Positions 23,745 through 32,409 of a DNA stretch of 64,000 bases are shown piece by piece. The notes beneath the pieces were generated by a model. That model was not told the origin of the DNA, did not search any database, and worked only from the letters and a program-made list of their open reading frames with translations. The DNA is from Subtercola boreus (GTDB taxonomy: Bacteria; Actinomycetota; Actinomycetes; Actinomycetales; Microbacteriaceae): contig NZ_VFOO01000001.1 of NCBI RefSeq assembly GCF_006716115.1, positions 3,286,001 through 3,350,000 on the forward strand, in the 5' to 3' direction. The first letter of the stretch is position 1; every line of letters starts with the position of its first letter. The position numbers were made by a program, and so were the translations under genes.

Positions 23745-25094
23745 TCAGCTGAGGATCTCGTCGGCGAGCCGACGGCCGACGCGGATGGCCCCGTCGACGT
23801 GCTGGTAGCCGAGAGCTGCGACGTCGCTCGAGCCGAACCGGATGGGGCCGACGGGTTCGAGTTGCAGGGCGCCGTAGCGGGTGAGGCCGCCGAGGTCGAA
23901 GCTCGCGGCGTAGGCGCCCTGCGTCCACTCTTCCGCGGCCCAGTCGCTCTCGTAGTAGACGACAGGTTCGAGAGCCTTCGGCCCGTAGTACGCGGCGAGG
24001 GATTCGAGGATCGCCTGTTGGCGTTCCGCGGGTGGGAGGGCGAGCATCCGGTCGGCCTTCTCGTCGGAGACGAAACCGACGAGCGTGCCTCGCGTCTCGC
24101 CGTGGTTCGAGTTGTCGTAGGCCTCGTGCACGAGTTGGTAGGGGCTGAAGGCGGTGCCCGAGAGCCCGTCTGCGCGCCAGAACGGGGTGTCGTAGGTGGC
24201 GTGGACTTTGATGACCAGCCCGAGCGACTGGTGCTGCCAGAGCTGCTGGCGGAGGCGCGGGAGCGGGGGCGCGTAGTCGATCCGGGAGTGGAGGTTCGGC
24301 GGCACGGCGACGATCACGTGGCGGGCCTCGACCTCGAGGTCGTCGGTGTGCACAGTGGCACCGGCCTCACTCCAGGCGATGGTGCGCACCGGATGCCCGA
24401 GCCGGAGGTCGGCGTCGTCCAACTGTTCGGCCAGCCGCAGCGGGACCTGCTGCAGACCGCCGACCACGCGTTTGTCGAGGATGAAGTCCGCGTCGACGAG
24501 GTTGCTGAAACTCCCGGCGCTCACTGCCATGAGGAGCGCCTGCAGCAAAGAGAAGGAGTGCGAGGGTTTGGTGAGCATGGCGTCGGCGATGAACAGAGAG
24601 ATGTTCTCTCGCGCTTCGGCGTCGTCGGACTGCTGCTCGAGCCAGCTGCGGAACGAGATCCGGTCGAACTCGGCCGCGTGCTGCTGGGCCCAGGGGGCCG
24701 CCGCATCCGTCGCAGCGACCAGCTCGTCGAGCAGCGCGATCAGGCGCACGAGTTCGGCCTGGGTGTGTTCGCTGGCGGGAAAGATGTCGCCCGTGAAGCG
24801 CACCGGCGTGCCGCCTGGCCCGATGTACACGCTCTCGCCGTCGCGGTACCGGGAGTAGGTGTCGAGGCCGAGCTCGTCGAGGGTCTCGAGCAGTGCGGTC
24901 TGGTCGGGGGAGACCCACTGGCCGCCGAGCTCGAAGAGCTGTCCGTCGATGTGGTCGGTCCAGAGGCGGCCGCCGACCCGGTCACGGGCCTCCAGGACGA
25001 TCACGCTGCGGCCCGCGGCGCGCAGTCGGGTGGCGGCGGTCAGCCCGGTGACACCGGCGCCGATGATGGCGACGTCTCGTGACAGGTGTTCCAC
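23745..25094 (-). CDS. Flavin monoamine oxidase (putrescine oxidase-like)
   Basis: 449 aa. N-terminal FAD motif VAIIGAGVTGLTAATRL, then VLEARDRVGGRLWTDHIDG and GGQWVSP, the signature of the amine-oxidase (MAO/putrescine oxidase) family. The C-terminal FAD contact GYQHVDGAIRVGRRLADEI is intact and length is normal. It oxidises a primary amine to an aldehyde, ammonia and H2O2. Substrate choice (putrescine, tyramine or other) cannot be read. A perfect palindrome lies 34 nt upstream of its start, and no catabolic partner gene is adjacent. Confidence 0.85.
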   Translation of the reverse strand: MEHLSRDVAIIGAGVTGLTAATRLRAAGRSVIVLEARDRVGGRLWTDHIDGQLFELGGQWVSPDQTALLETLDELGLDTYSRYRDGESVYIGPGGTPVRFTGDIFPASEHTQAELVRLIALLDELVAATDAAAPWAQQHAAEFDRISFRSWLEQQSDDAEARENISLFIADAMLTKPSHSFSLLQALLMAVSAGSFSNLVDADFILDKRVVGGLQQVPLRLAEQLDDADLRLGHPVRTIAWSEAGATVHTDDLEVEARHVIVAVPPNLHSRIDYAPPLPRLRQQLWQHQSLGLVIKVHATYDTPFWRADGLSGTAFSPYQLVHEAYDNSNHGETRGTLVGFVSDEKADRMLALPPAERQQAILESLAAYYGPKALEPVVYYESDWAAEEWTQGAYAASFDLGGLTRYGALQLEPVGPIRFGSSDVAALGYQHVDGAIRVGRRLADEILS

Positions 25095-25127
25095 GACAAC
25101 TCTTTCCGTAGTGATCCACTGAGTTGA

Positions 25128-25142
25128 ACACGAAATTCGTGT
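25128..25142. promoter_or_regulatory. Palindromic operator upstream of amine oxidase
   Basis: ACACGAAATTCGTGT is a perfect 7-bp inverted repeat around one central base, 34 nt upstream of the leftward amine oxidase start. A TetR-type repressor is the usual reader of such a site, but no such regulator is encoded in the window. Confidence 0.45.
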
Positions 25143-25207
25143 GCAGGAACCATTCTGACGGAAGTTCTGCTCTGCGGGGGGAGCCTGTCGAGGATTTCGG
25201 CAGTGTG

Positions 25208-25864
25208 CTAGCCGAGGTCGGCCACCCAGCGCGACGCCTCCGCGAGCTCGGCCTCGGTGATGCCGTGGCCGCCGGGGCGTCGCACCCGAGTCACAGTCGC
25301 TCCGGATGCCCGTGCCGACGTCTCGAGCGTGTCGACGCTGGTCGACGGTGCCATCGGGTCGTCGTCACCGTTCAGCAGGAGCATCGTCGTCGTGATCGGA
25401 TCGGAGACCGGTGTGCGGTCGCCGAACGGGTACATCCCCGAGAAGGCCACGACGGTGGGTGCGACGGCCGGGTGGAGCATCCCGAGGGCGAGGGCCATGT
25501 TGGCGCCGTTCGAGAACCCGGTCGCGATGACCGGGCGGCCGCCCAGGTCGTACTCGGTGAGAGCCCATCCGACGAATTCGGCGAGTTCCCCGGCACGGAA
25601 GATCACGTCGTCGACATCGAACACGCCCTCACCGGCACGGCGGAACCACCTGCCCGCCCCGTTCTCGTCGACCCGGCCCCGGGGCGCGAGGATCGCGGCG
25701 CCGGGGGCGATCCGTTCGGCGAGGCCGACGATGTCGGACTCGGTTCCGCCGGTTCCGTGCAGGGCAAGCACGAGGGGGCTCGTGGAAGGTCCGGTGGCGG
25801 GCCGGAGGATGTGCGGCCAGGCCGCGAACCCGCTCCCGCCCGCGGCGGTCGTCGACGTCGTCAT
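25208..25864 (-). CDS. Alpha/beta-hydrolase, MhqD-like carboxylesterase
   Basis: 218 aa, start overlapping the dioxygenase stop by 4 nt. Fold motifs: LVLALHGTGG (oxyanion), nucleophile elbow GFSNGA, acid LNGDDDPMAP and catalytic His in RRPGGHGIT. It belongs to the carboxylesterase/phospholipase group that includes MhqD of quinone-resistance operons, which is coupled to the MhqO dioxygenase as here. It may hydrolyse products of quinol cleavage. Confidence 0.82.
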   Translation of the reverse strand: MTTSTTAAGGSGFAAWPHILRPATGPSTSPLVLALHGTGGTESDIVGLAERIAPGAAILAPRGRVDENGAGRWFRRAGEGVFDVDDVIFRAGELAEFVGWALTEYDLGGRPVIATGFSNGANMALALGMLHPAVAPTVVAFSGMYPFGDRTPVSDPITTTMLLLNGDDDPMAPSTSVDTLETSARASGATVTRVRRPGGHGITEAELAEASRWVADLG

Positions 25865-26841
25865 CGGTCGTCGCTCTCGGTGAGGTCGGGGTTGTTCTCA
25901 TGGGGGAGGGTGACGGGAACGACGGCGTGCTCGATCTGCTCGCGATTCGGTTCGAGCCACGGCGGGAGTTTCAGGCCGCGGCCGAGCTCGAGGAGGGGTT
26001 CGTCGATGTCGAATCCGGGTGTGTCCGTCGCGATCTCGAACAGCACGCCGCCGGGTTCGCGGAAGTAGATGGACGTGAAGTACTGGCGGTCGAGGATCTC
26101 GGTGACCTGGTACCCCTGGTCGACGAGCTGTGAACGCCAGAGCGCCTGCGTGGCACCGTCGGGCACGCGGAAGGCGATGTGGTGCACGGTGCCGCCGGCT
26201 GTGAGACCGAGTTCCGCCCGGGGGTCGGCGACCACGTCGACGATGTGCCCGGCCCCGCCGGGGCCCGCGGAGAACCGCTGACGGTCGGGCGTCTCAGAGA
26301 TCAGCTGCAGGCCGAGGTGCTCTGTGAGGGTGCGGGCGGTGCCGGCGGCATCCCGCACCGTGAGCACGGAGGAGTGCTGCCCGCGCACGGCGAACTCGGC
26401 GGGAACGGATGCCGAATCCCACGGATCGCGCGGATCGACGACGTTCGAGGCGACGAGGTCGAGCTGCAGGCCGTCGGGGTCGCGGAGGCTCAGGCGCTCT
26501 TCGTCGGACGACTGCGTCGACACCACAGAGTCGACGCCGAGATCGGCGAAGTGCCCCTTCCACCAGCCGAGGCTGCCCGCCGGAACGGAGAACGCGGTCG
26601 TCGTCGACTGGCCGGCACCGACACGGCCCTGGTGTACACCCGGCCACGGGAAGAACGTCATCAGCGAGCCCGGACGGCCCGCGTCATCCCCGTAATAGAG
26701 GTGGTAGGTGCCAGGGCTGTCGAAGTTGACGGTCTTCTTCACCAGCCTGAGCCCGAGCCCTGTGATGTAGAAGTCGATGTTGCGCTGCGGTGCGCCGCCG
26801 ATCGCGGTGACGTGGTGCAGTCCTTGAGTCTGTGCTGGCAT
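25861..26841 (-). CDS. MhqO-like ring-cleaving dioxygenase (VOC family)
   Basis: 326 aa. Two vicinal-oxygen-chelate modules: LHHVTAIGGAPQRNIDFY at the N-terminus, and VHHIAFRVPD with GVLFEIATD in the C-terminal half, giving the two His and one Glu metal ligands. The family includes MhqA/MhqO extradiol dioxygenases that cleave hydroquinones. It is coupled to an MhqD-like hydrolase downstream, matching the mhqOD pair that detoxifies quinones. A palindrome lies about 45 nt upstream. Confidence 0.85.
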   Translation of the reverse strand: MPAQTQGLHHVTAIGGAPQRNIDFYITGLGLRLVKKTVNFDSPGTYHLYYGDDAGRPGSLMTFFPWPGVHQGRVGAGQSTTTAFSVPAGSLGWWKGHFADLGVDSVVSTQSSDEERLSLRDPDGLQLDLVASNVVDPRDPWDSASVPAEFAVRGQHSSVLTVRDAAGTARTLTEHLGLQLISETPDRQRFSAGPGGAGHIVDVVADPRAELGLTAGGTVHHIAFRVPDGATQALWRSQLVDQGYQVTEILDRQYFTSIYFREPGGVLFEIATDTPGFDIDEPLLELGRGLKLPPWLEPNREQIEHAVVPVTLPHENNPDLTESDDR

Positions 26842-26885
26842 GATGCTCTCTTCTCCCGGGACACGTGGCCCGAAACGGGCCTATC

Positions 26886-26899
26886 TATGCAAACGCATA
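26886..26899. promoter_or_regulatory. Palindrome upstream of mhqOD-like genes
   Basis: TATGCAAACGCATA (TATGC-N4-GCATA, perfect arms) lies 45 nt before the leftward dioxygenase start. It is a candidate operator for an unidentified repressor. The neighbouring GntR gene is also transcribed leftward and could read through into this operon. Confidence 0.4.
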
Positions 26900-26949
26900 T
26901 ATGTGGGAGTTATTCCGCGACACACACACCGCCGGCGGAGGCGGACGCC

Positions 26950-27615
26950 TCACCCGGCGGGTGAAGACGTCGCTGCGCTGTTGAGACGGCCGTAGCCGGA
27001 GCCGATGTGCACCTCGATGAGGTGTTCGAAGTCGGCGGCGTGGCCCGCGAGAATGGCGTCGATCAGCTCGGCATGCTCCTCGACGATGATGCTGTGGTAG
27101 TCGTCGACCTTCTTCCGACGGGCGAGCAGGAAGAGCGCGACCTGCCATTTGATGGCGGTCCACGCGGTGTAGAGGCGCGAATGGTCGGCCATCACGAAGA
27201 CCCGCTCGTGAAAGTCGAGGTCGAGCCGAACGAGTTTCGCCTTCTGGTCGCTCTTCACCGCGAAATCCATCTCGCTGATGATCGCCGTGAGATCGGCGAT
27301 CGCTTCGGGGGTGACGCGTTCCATGGCCCGGGCCCAGGCCAGCTTCTCGAGGGCGATGCGGAGGGTGGAGAGTTCGAGGAAATCCTGGGGGGAGAGCGTG
27401 ACGACCGACGCGCCCTTATAAGGGAGCGAGACGACGAGCCCCTCCTGTTCGAGGTGCAAGAGTGCTTCGCGGATGGGCGCCCGACTTACTCCGAGCGTCG
27501 TGGAGAGGCTTACCTCGCTCAGTCGCTCACCCTGGTTCAGGCGGCCCTCGAGGATCTCCTCGCGCAGCTCGTTGACGGCTGCGCCTGAGAGCCCGGCCCG
27601 GGAGAGTGTGTCCAT
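26950..27615 (-). CDS. GntR-family regulator, FCD (FadR) subfamily
   Basis: 221 aa from the ATG at 27615 (AGGG 7 nt upstream); a GTG at 27621 adds two residues. N-terminal winged HTH (AAVNELREEILEGRLNQGERLSEVSLSTTL, with GVSRAPIREALLHLEQEGLV) and a C-terminal FCD helical domain with the metal-binding Asp/His pattern (LDLDFHERVFVMADHSRLY, HAELIDAILAGH). It is divergent from the peptide-type ABC transporter operon. A 19-bp motif in the shared gap recurs upstream of the aminotransferase gene at 42011, so it probably controls both units. Confidence 0.9.
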   Translation of the reverse strand: MDTLSRAGLSGAAVNELREEILEGRLNQGERLSEVSLSTTLGVSRAPIREALLHLEQEGLVVSLPYKGASVVTLSPQDFLELSTLRIALEKLAWARAMERVTPEAIADLTAIISEMDFAVKSDQKAKLVRLDLDFHERVFVMADHSRLYTAWTAIKWQVALFLLARRKKVDDYHSIIVEEHAELIDAILAGHAADFEHLIEVHIGSGYGRLNSAATSSPAG

Positions 27616-27642
27616 GCACACACCCTATACGACCTGAACTGG

Positions 27643-27663
27643 ATTCAGTAGATTGTCGACAGT
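27643..27663 (+). promoter_or_regulatory. Shared GntR-type operator, copy 1
   Basis: Contains ATTCAGTAGATTGTCGACA, whose core TGTCGACA (27654-27661) is a perfect palindrome. A second copy with the form ATTCAGTNNATTGTCGACA is on the minus strand at 42081-42101. Both copies point toward the downstream operon they precede, 70-100 nt from its first codon. Confidence 0.6.
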
Positions 27664-27762
27664 CTGCAAATTTGTGCTAGCGTGGCCGAATCAACAGCGC
27701 TACATCCAGTCGGCTGCTTGCTCCTGTGAAGGGTCCGGCTCCAAGAGATTAGGGGTTATTTC

Positions 27763-29400
27763 GTGAAACGAAGCTTGCGAGTCGCGCTGCTGGGCGCAGC
27801 CATGGCCATCGCACTGACAGCCTGCACCACGACCGGCACCTCCAGCAGTTCAGGGGGCGGCTCGACCGGTTCCTCCGAGACGGCCCTGTACGGCGGCACC
27901 ATGACCACGGCTGCGGCCTCCGACCCGGAGACCTTCGACCCGGCCGTCTGCACGGGTGCGACCTGCTGGAACATCATGCGCATGGTCTTCGACCGCATGT
28001 ACGACTACGACGGCTCCACCAGCAACCTGAAGCTGCAGGCCGCCGAGGACTTCCCCACCGTCAGTGACGATGGCCTCACCTACACGATGAAGCTCAAGTC
28101 GGGCCTGACCTTCTCCGACGGTTCGCCCGTGACCGCGAAGGATGTCGCGTACTCCTACGCCCGCGTTCTCGACCCTGCCACGAAGGCCGGCCTCGCCGAG
28201 TTCTGGAAGGGCATCGCCGGGGCCGAGGAATACGCTGCCAACCCGACCGGACTGCCGAGCGGTATCGAGGTGGTCGACGACCTGACGCTGAAGATCACGC
28301 TGACCGCCCCGAACTCGTCGTTCAAGTACGTGCTCGCGATGCCGGCCGGCTCCATCATCCCGGCCGACTCCGGCTCGACTATCGCCACGAAACCGGTCGG
28401 TTCCGGCCCGTTCACGCTCGCGACCTTCGAGCCCGGCGTGCAGGTCATGCTCGACCGCAACCCGAACTACTGGGATTCGCCCCGGCCCTACGTCGACCAC
28501 GTGCACATGATCCTCGGCGTCGACCCCGACAACCAGGTTCTGATGCTGCAGAAGGGCGACATCGACCTGATGGGCAGCCCGATCCCGCCGGCGAAGTTCC
28601 TCCAGGTGACGACCGACACGAAGTACAAGGACCAGATCGTCACGATCGAGAAGCCCAGTACGTACTACCTGACGATGAACCTGAACACCCCGCCCTTCGA
28701 CAACCCCAAGGTGCGCGAGGCTGTCTCGTATGCGTTCGACCGCACCGGCCTGCTGAAGCTCGTGAACGGCCAGGGCAAGCCCGCAACGGAGTTCATCCCG
28801 CCGGGAGTGCTCGGCAACTCGGGTGAGACGATGACGCAGGAGCAGAACGTCGAGAAGGCCAAGTCGCTGCTCGCCGAGGCCGGCTACCCGAACGGGTTCG
28901 ACACCCAGTTCTATGCCTGGAACGTCGCCCCCTTCTCAGCTCTCGCACCGCAGATGCAGCAGGACCTCAAGGCGATCGGCATCAATGCCGACCTGCAGAC
29001 CCTCGCGCCGAACACGTTCTCCGAACTGGCCGGCTCCGGCAAGGCTCCGCTCGCGCTGACCTTCTGGGTGGCCGACTACCCCGAGGGTTCGGACTTCCTG
29101 CAGGCGCTCCTCTCCTGCGCGACAGCCGTTCCCCAGGGCCAGAACTTCGCCTACTACTGCAACCCCGAAATGGATGCGGACGTGCAGCAGGCACTGGCCG
29201 CAACCGACCCGGCCCAGGCGACCGCCGACTACACGACGGCGTCGAAGCTCATGCTCGCCGACAACCCTGTGGTGCCGCTCTACTTCGGCACCAAGACCGA
29301 GATCCGCGGCGCGAATGTGGGCAACTACTTCCCGCAGCCGATCTGGGGCTGGGACATGGCCGAGTACTGGAAGGCTGACGGAAGCACTGCCCGTTCCTAG
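27763..29400 (+). CDS. Dipeptide/oligopeptide-type ABC substrate-binding lipoprotein
   Basis: 545 aa, GTG start. A lipoprotein signal peptide is clear: basic KRSLR, hydrophobic stretch, and lipobox LTAC at about residues 18-21. It is followed by a Ser/Gly-rich linker and an SBP_bac_5 fold (ETFDPAVCTGATCWNIMRMVFDRMYDYDG, LKSGLTFSDGSPVTAKDV). It captures a peptide-like or nickel-chelate-like solute outside the cell for the permeases and ATPases encoded downstream. It is first in the operon controlled by the divergent GntR gene. Confidence 0.9.
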   Translation: MKRSLRVALLGAAMAIALTACTTTGTSSSSGGGSTGSSETALYGGTMTTAAASDPETFDPAVCTGATCWNIMRMVFDRMYDYDGSTSNLKLQAAEDFPTVSDDGLTYTMKLKSGLTFSDGSPVTAKDVAYSYARVLDPATKAGLAEFWKGIAGAEEYAANPTGLPSGIEVVDDLTLKITLTAPNSSFKYVLAMPAGSIIPADSGSTIATKPVGSGPFTLATFEPGVQVMLDRNPNYWDSPRPYVDHVHMILGVDPDNQVLMLQKGDIDLMGSPIPPAKFLQVTTDTKYKDQIVTIEKPSTYYLTMNLNTPPFDNPKVREAVSYAFDRTGLLKLVNGQGKPATEFIPPGVLGNSGETMTQEQNVEKAKSLLAEAGYPNGFDTQFYAWNVAPFSALAPQMQQDLKAIGINADLQTLAPNTFSELAGSGKAPLALTFWVADYPEGSDFLQALLSCATAVPQGQNFAYYCNPEMDADVQQALAATDPAQATADYTTASKLMLADNPVVPLYFGTKTEIRGANVGNYFPQPIWGWDMAEYWKADGSTARS

Positions 29401-29417
29401 CCTCTCCTGAACGCGTT

Positions 29418-29451
29418 CCGTTGCCGGTGGCCCTCCTGTCGCCGGCAACGG
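29418..29451 (+). terminator. Intra-operon hairpin after the binding-protein gene
   Basis: CCGTTGCCGG (29418-29427) and CCGGCAACGG (29442-29451) are perfect 10-bp inverted arms with a 14-nt loop and no T tract. Such hairpins after binding-protein genes usually protect that mRNA segment or reduce read-through, giving more binding protein than ATPase. Confidence 0.6.
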
Positions 29452-29475
29452 TTCCCCTTTCCGAAAGGAAGCGCC

Positions 29476-30492
29476 ATGACCGCACTCCTCGAAGTCTCCG
29501 ATCTTGTCGTCGACTTCCCGACCGCCTCCGACGGGGTGTTCCACGCCGTCGACTCGGTCTCGTTCACCGTCAACGCCGGTGAACGAGTCGGGATCGTCGG
29601 GGAGTCCGGTTCTGGCAAATCCCTCACCTCCCAGGCGCTGATGCGCCTTGTTCCCTCTCCCGGCACGGTGACTTCCGGGTCCGTGCTCTTCGACGGTGCC
29701 GACGTGATGGCGTTCAGCGCGAAGACGCTGCAGAAGTGGCGCGGCTCGCAGACGGCCATGGTCTTCCAGGATCCGATGTCGAGCCTGAACCCGCTGATGC
29801 GTATCGGACGGCAGATCACCGAGTCGCTCCAGGAGCACCTCGGTCTCTCGAAGTCCGAGAGCCGCCTGCGGGCCATAGAACTGCTGCAGCGCGTCGGCAT
29901 CCCCGATGCAGAATCACGGCTCACTGATTTTCCTGGCGCGTTCTCCGGTGGCATGAGGCAGCGCGTGTGCATCGCCATCGCGACGGCGTGCGCTCCCAGG
30001 CTCCTGATCGCTGACGAGCCGACGACGGCCCTCGACGTGACCGTGCAGGCGCAGGTGCTCGATCTGCTCGACCATATGGCGACCGAATTGAACACCGGCG
30101 TCATCCTGATCAGCCATGACCTCGGCGTCATCTCCAGCTTCTGCGACCGTATCCTCGTCATGTACGCAGGCCGCATCGTGGAGGAGGGCACAGCCGAGCA
30201 GATCGTGGGCGACCCGCAACATCCGTACACGAAGGCGTTGCTCGCCTCGATCCTCAAACTCTCCGAGCCCATTCCGAGGCGGTTGAAATCGATCAGCGGC
30301 GCGCCGCCGCTGGCGGGTCGACGGGCTTCCGGATGCTCGTTCGCCCCCCGGTGCGCCCTGGCCACCGACACGTGCCGGGCCATCGACCCCGCCCTCGTCG
30401 ACGCAGAGAACGGCCAGCCCGGCCAGAAGGTGGCCTGTGGGATCACTGCACCGGCCGCGTTCGAGTTCGCCGAGGGGGCGACCGCAGCATGA
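29476..30492 (+). CDS. Peptide-type ABC transporter ATPase (DppD/OppD-like)
   Basis: 338 aa. Walker A GESGSGKS, Q-loop AMVFQDPMSSLNP, signature FSGGMRQRVCIA, Walker B LLIADEPTTALD, and a C-terminal oligopeptide domain with the Cys-rich ...GCSFAPRCALATDTCR segment typical of OppD/DppD. It ends in a 4-nt overlap with the second ATPase. It powers uptake of the ligand bound by the lipoprotein encoded upstream. Confidence 0.93.
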   Translation: MTALLEVSDLVVDFPTASDGVFHAVDSVSFTVNAGERVGIVGESGSGKSLTSQALMRLVPSPGTVTSGSVLFDGADVMAFSAKTLQKWRGSQTAMVFQDPMSSLNPLMRIGRQITESLQEHLGLSKSESRLRAIELLQRVGIPDAESRLTDFPGAFSGGMRQRVCIAIATACAPRLLIADEPTTALDVTVQAQVLDLLDHMATELNTGVILISHDLGVISSFCDRILVMYAGRIVEEGTAEQIVGDPQHPYTKALLASILKLSEPIPRRLKSISGAPPLAGRRASGCSFAPRCALATDTCRAIDPALVDAENGQPGQKVACGITAPAAFEFAEGATAA

Positions 30493-31484
30493 GTGCAGTG
30501 CTTCTCGAGGTCGACGACCTCGAAGTGACGTTCCGGCGGTCTGCCGGGCCCGGCCGGAAGGCCGCATCCGTTCCCGCCGTACGCGGCGTGAGCTTCCAGC
30601 TCGAGGCGGGCACGACGCTCGGTATCGCCGGCGAGTCGGGTTCGGGCAAGAGCACGATCGCCCGCACCCTGATGGGCATCAACAAGCCATCGGGTGGATC
30701 GATGCGGCTGAACGGCTCGGATGTCGGGGCCCTCCGGGGCCGCGAGCTCGCGCAGTACCGCCAGACGATGCAGATGATCTTCCAGGATCCCTACGACTCG
30801 CTCGACCCGCGCATGAAGGTGTCGGAGACGCTGCTCGAAGCGATCAAGCTGCGGAAGGACAAGCCGGCGAGCCCGCTCGCCGAGGTGTACCAGCTGCTCG
30901 ACAAGGTGGGCCTCTCGAAGAGTTTCGCGTCACGCCGGCCGCGGGAGCTCTCGGGCGGCCAGCGCCAGCGGGTCTCGATCGCCCGCGCGCTCTGCGTCGA
31001 CCCACGCCTCATCCTCTGTGACGAGGCCGTGTCGGCGCTCGACGTCTCGGTGCGCGCCCAGGTGCTGAACCTGCTGAAAGACCTGCAGGAGGATCTCGGC
31101 CTCGCCTACCTCTTCATCTCGCACGACCTCTCGACGCTGCGGTTCATGGCCGACTACGTGGGCATCATGTACCTCGGCAAGATCGTCGAACTCGGCACAC
31201 GCGACGAGATCTTCGAACGCCCCCAGCACCCCTACACCCGGGCGCTGCTGTCGGCAGTTCCCGAGCCCGTCGTCGTCGACCGCACCGTGCGGCTGCCGCG
31301 GGTGCGTCTCACGGGCGAACCGCCGAGCTCGACGAACCCGCCAACGGGCTGCAGCTTCCACCCGCGGTGTCCGCTCGCTCAGGAGGTGTGCCGCACCACG
31401 GCCCCTGCCCTCCGGATGACGTCGTCGGGACAGCTCGCCGCGTGCCACTTCGCCGAACCCGAACAGGTGGTGGCCGAAGCATGA
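30489..31484 (+). CDS. Peptide-type ABC transporter ATPase (DppF/OppF-like)
   Basis: 331 aa from the ATG at 30489, overlapping the first ATPase stop. Walker A GESGSGKS, QMIFQDPYDSLDPRMKV, signature LSGGQRQRVSIARAL, Walker B LILCDEAVSALD, and the C-terminal ...GCSFHPRCPLAQEVCR domain. It pairs with the ATPase encoded upstream as a heterodimer. Its stop overlaps the first permease start. Confidence 0.93.
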   Translation: MSAVLLEVDDLEVTFRRSAGPGRKAASVPAVRGVSFQLEAGTTLGIAGESGSGKSTIARTLMGINKPSGGSMRLNGSDVGALRGRELAQYRQTMQMIFQDPYDSLDPRMKVSETLLEAIKLRKDKPASPLAEVYQLLDKVGLSKSFASRRPRELSGGQRQRVSIARALCVDPRLILCDEAVSALDVSVRAQVLNLLKDLQEDLGLAYLFISHDLSTLRFMADYVGIMYLGKIVELGTRDEIFERPQHPYTRALLSAVPEPVVVDRTVRLPRVRLTGEPPSSTNPPTGCSFHPRCPLAQEVCRTTAPALRMTSSGQLAACHFAEPEQVVAEA

Positions 31485-32404
31485 GCGACGTCATTCCCGC
31501 CGCCGCGGCCGTCGACCCGTTCGCCCTCGGCGACAAGCCGGTCAGAACGCGTGAGGTCCTCCGTAGCCTGAAGAAGGATCCGGCAGCCCTCGTCTCGATC
31601 ATCGTGCTGGTGCTGCTCGCCCTCGTCGCGCTCGCGGCGCCGCTGCTCTCGCCGCACGACCCACTGCAGACCTACCCCGACATCGGCCTCGGGCCACAGG
31701 GCCAGCCGCTGCCGCCCGGAACCCCGGGCTTCCTGCTCGGCACCGATGCGCTCGGCCGCGACGTGCTGTCGCGGCTGATCTACGGGGCGCAGGTCTCGCT
31801 GGTCATCGGTATCGTCGCCAACGGGCTGGCGACGGCGTTCGGGGTTCTCGTCGGCATCGTCGCCGGGTACTTCGGCGGCGTGGTCGAGGCCGTGCTCATG
31901 CGCATCACCGACGTGGTCATCTCGTTCCCGATCCTGCTGCTCTGCACCGCGCTCATCGCGGTGACCACCCGCAGTACCTTCAACGTCATCATCGTGATCG
32001 CCCTCATCTACTGGACGACCCTGGCCCGCATCATCCGGAGCATGGTGGTCTCGCTGAAGGAGCGTGAATTCGTCGTGGCGTCGCAGACGCTCGGTCTCTC
32101 GCACCGCTCGATCATGTGGCGCCACATCCTGCCGCATCTCGTGCCGGCGATCATCGTCTACACGACCCTCGGAGTGGCTTCGAGCATCCTGATCGAGAGT
32201 GCGCTGTCGTTCCTCGGTATCGGGGTGCCGATTCCGTCGCCCTCGTGGGGCCAGATGATCTCAGACGGCAGTACGTACTTCCAGATCGCACCGTGGATGC
32301 TCTTCATCCCGGGCGTCTGCCTGATCCTGACAGTGATGGCCTTCAACCTGGTCGGCGACTGGCTGAGCGACATGCTCAATTCGTCGACCCCGACGGCGAG
32401 GTAG
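31481..32404 (+). CDS. Peptide-type ABC transporter permease (DppC-like)
   Basis: 307 aa from the ATG at 31481. About 6 membrane segments. An N-terminal OppC_N helix (LVSIIVLVLLALVALAAPLL), the LLGTDALGRDVLSRLIYGAQVSL segment, and the EAA-type cytoplasmic loop REFVVASQTLGLSHRSIMWRHILPH. Unlike the usual order, the C-type permease precedes the B-type one here. Confidence 0.92.
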   Translation: MSDVIPAAAAVDPFALGDKPVRTREVLRSLKKDPAALVSIIVLVLLALVALAAPLLSPHDPLQTYPDIGLGPQGQPLPPGTPGFLLGTDALGRDVLSRLIYGAQVSLVIGIVANGLATAFGVLVGIVAGYFGGVVEAVLMRITDVVISFPILLLCTALIAVTTRSTFNVIIVIALIYWTTLARIIRSMVVSLKEREFVVASQTLGLSHRSIMWRHILPHLVPAIIVYTTLGVASSILIESALSFLGIGVPIPSPSWGQMISDGSTYFQIAPWMLFIPGVCLILTVMAFNLVGDWLSDMLNSSTPTAR

Positions 32405-32409
32405 GGGCC

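Noticed and set aside
24521-24985. Overlapping frames in the amine oxidase region
   Set aside because: Arg/Ser-rich translations with no motif; the 449-aa amine oxidase frame has full FAD motifs.
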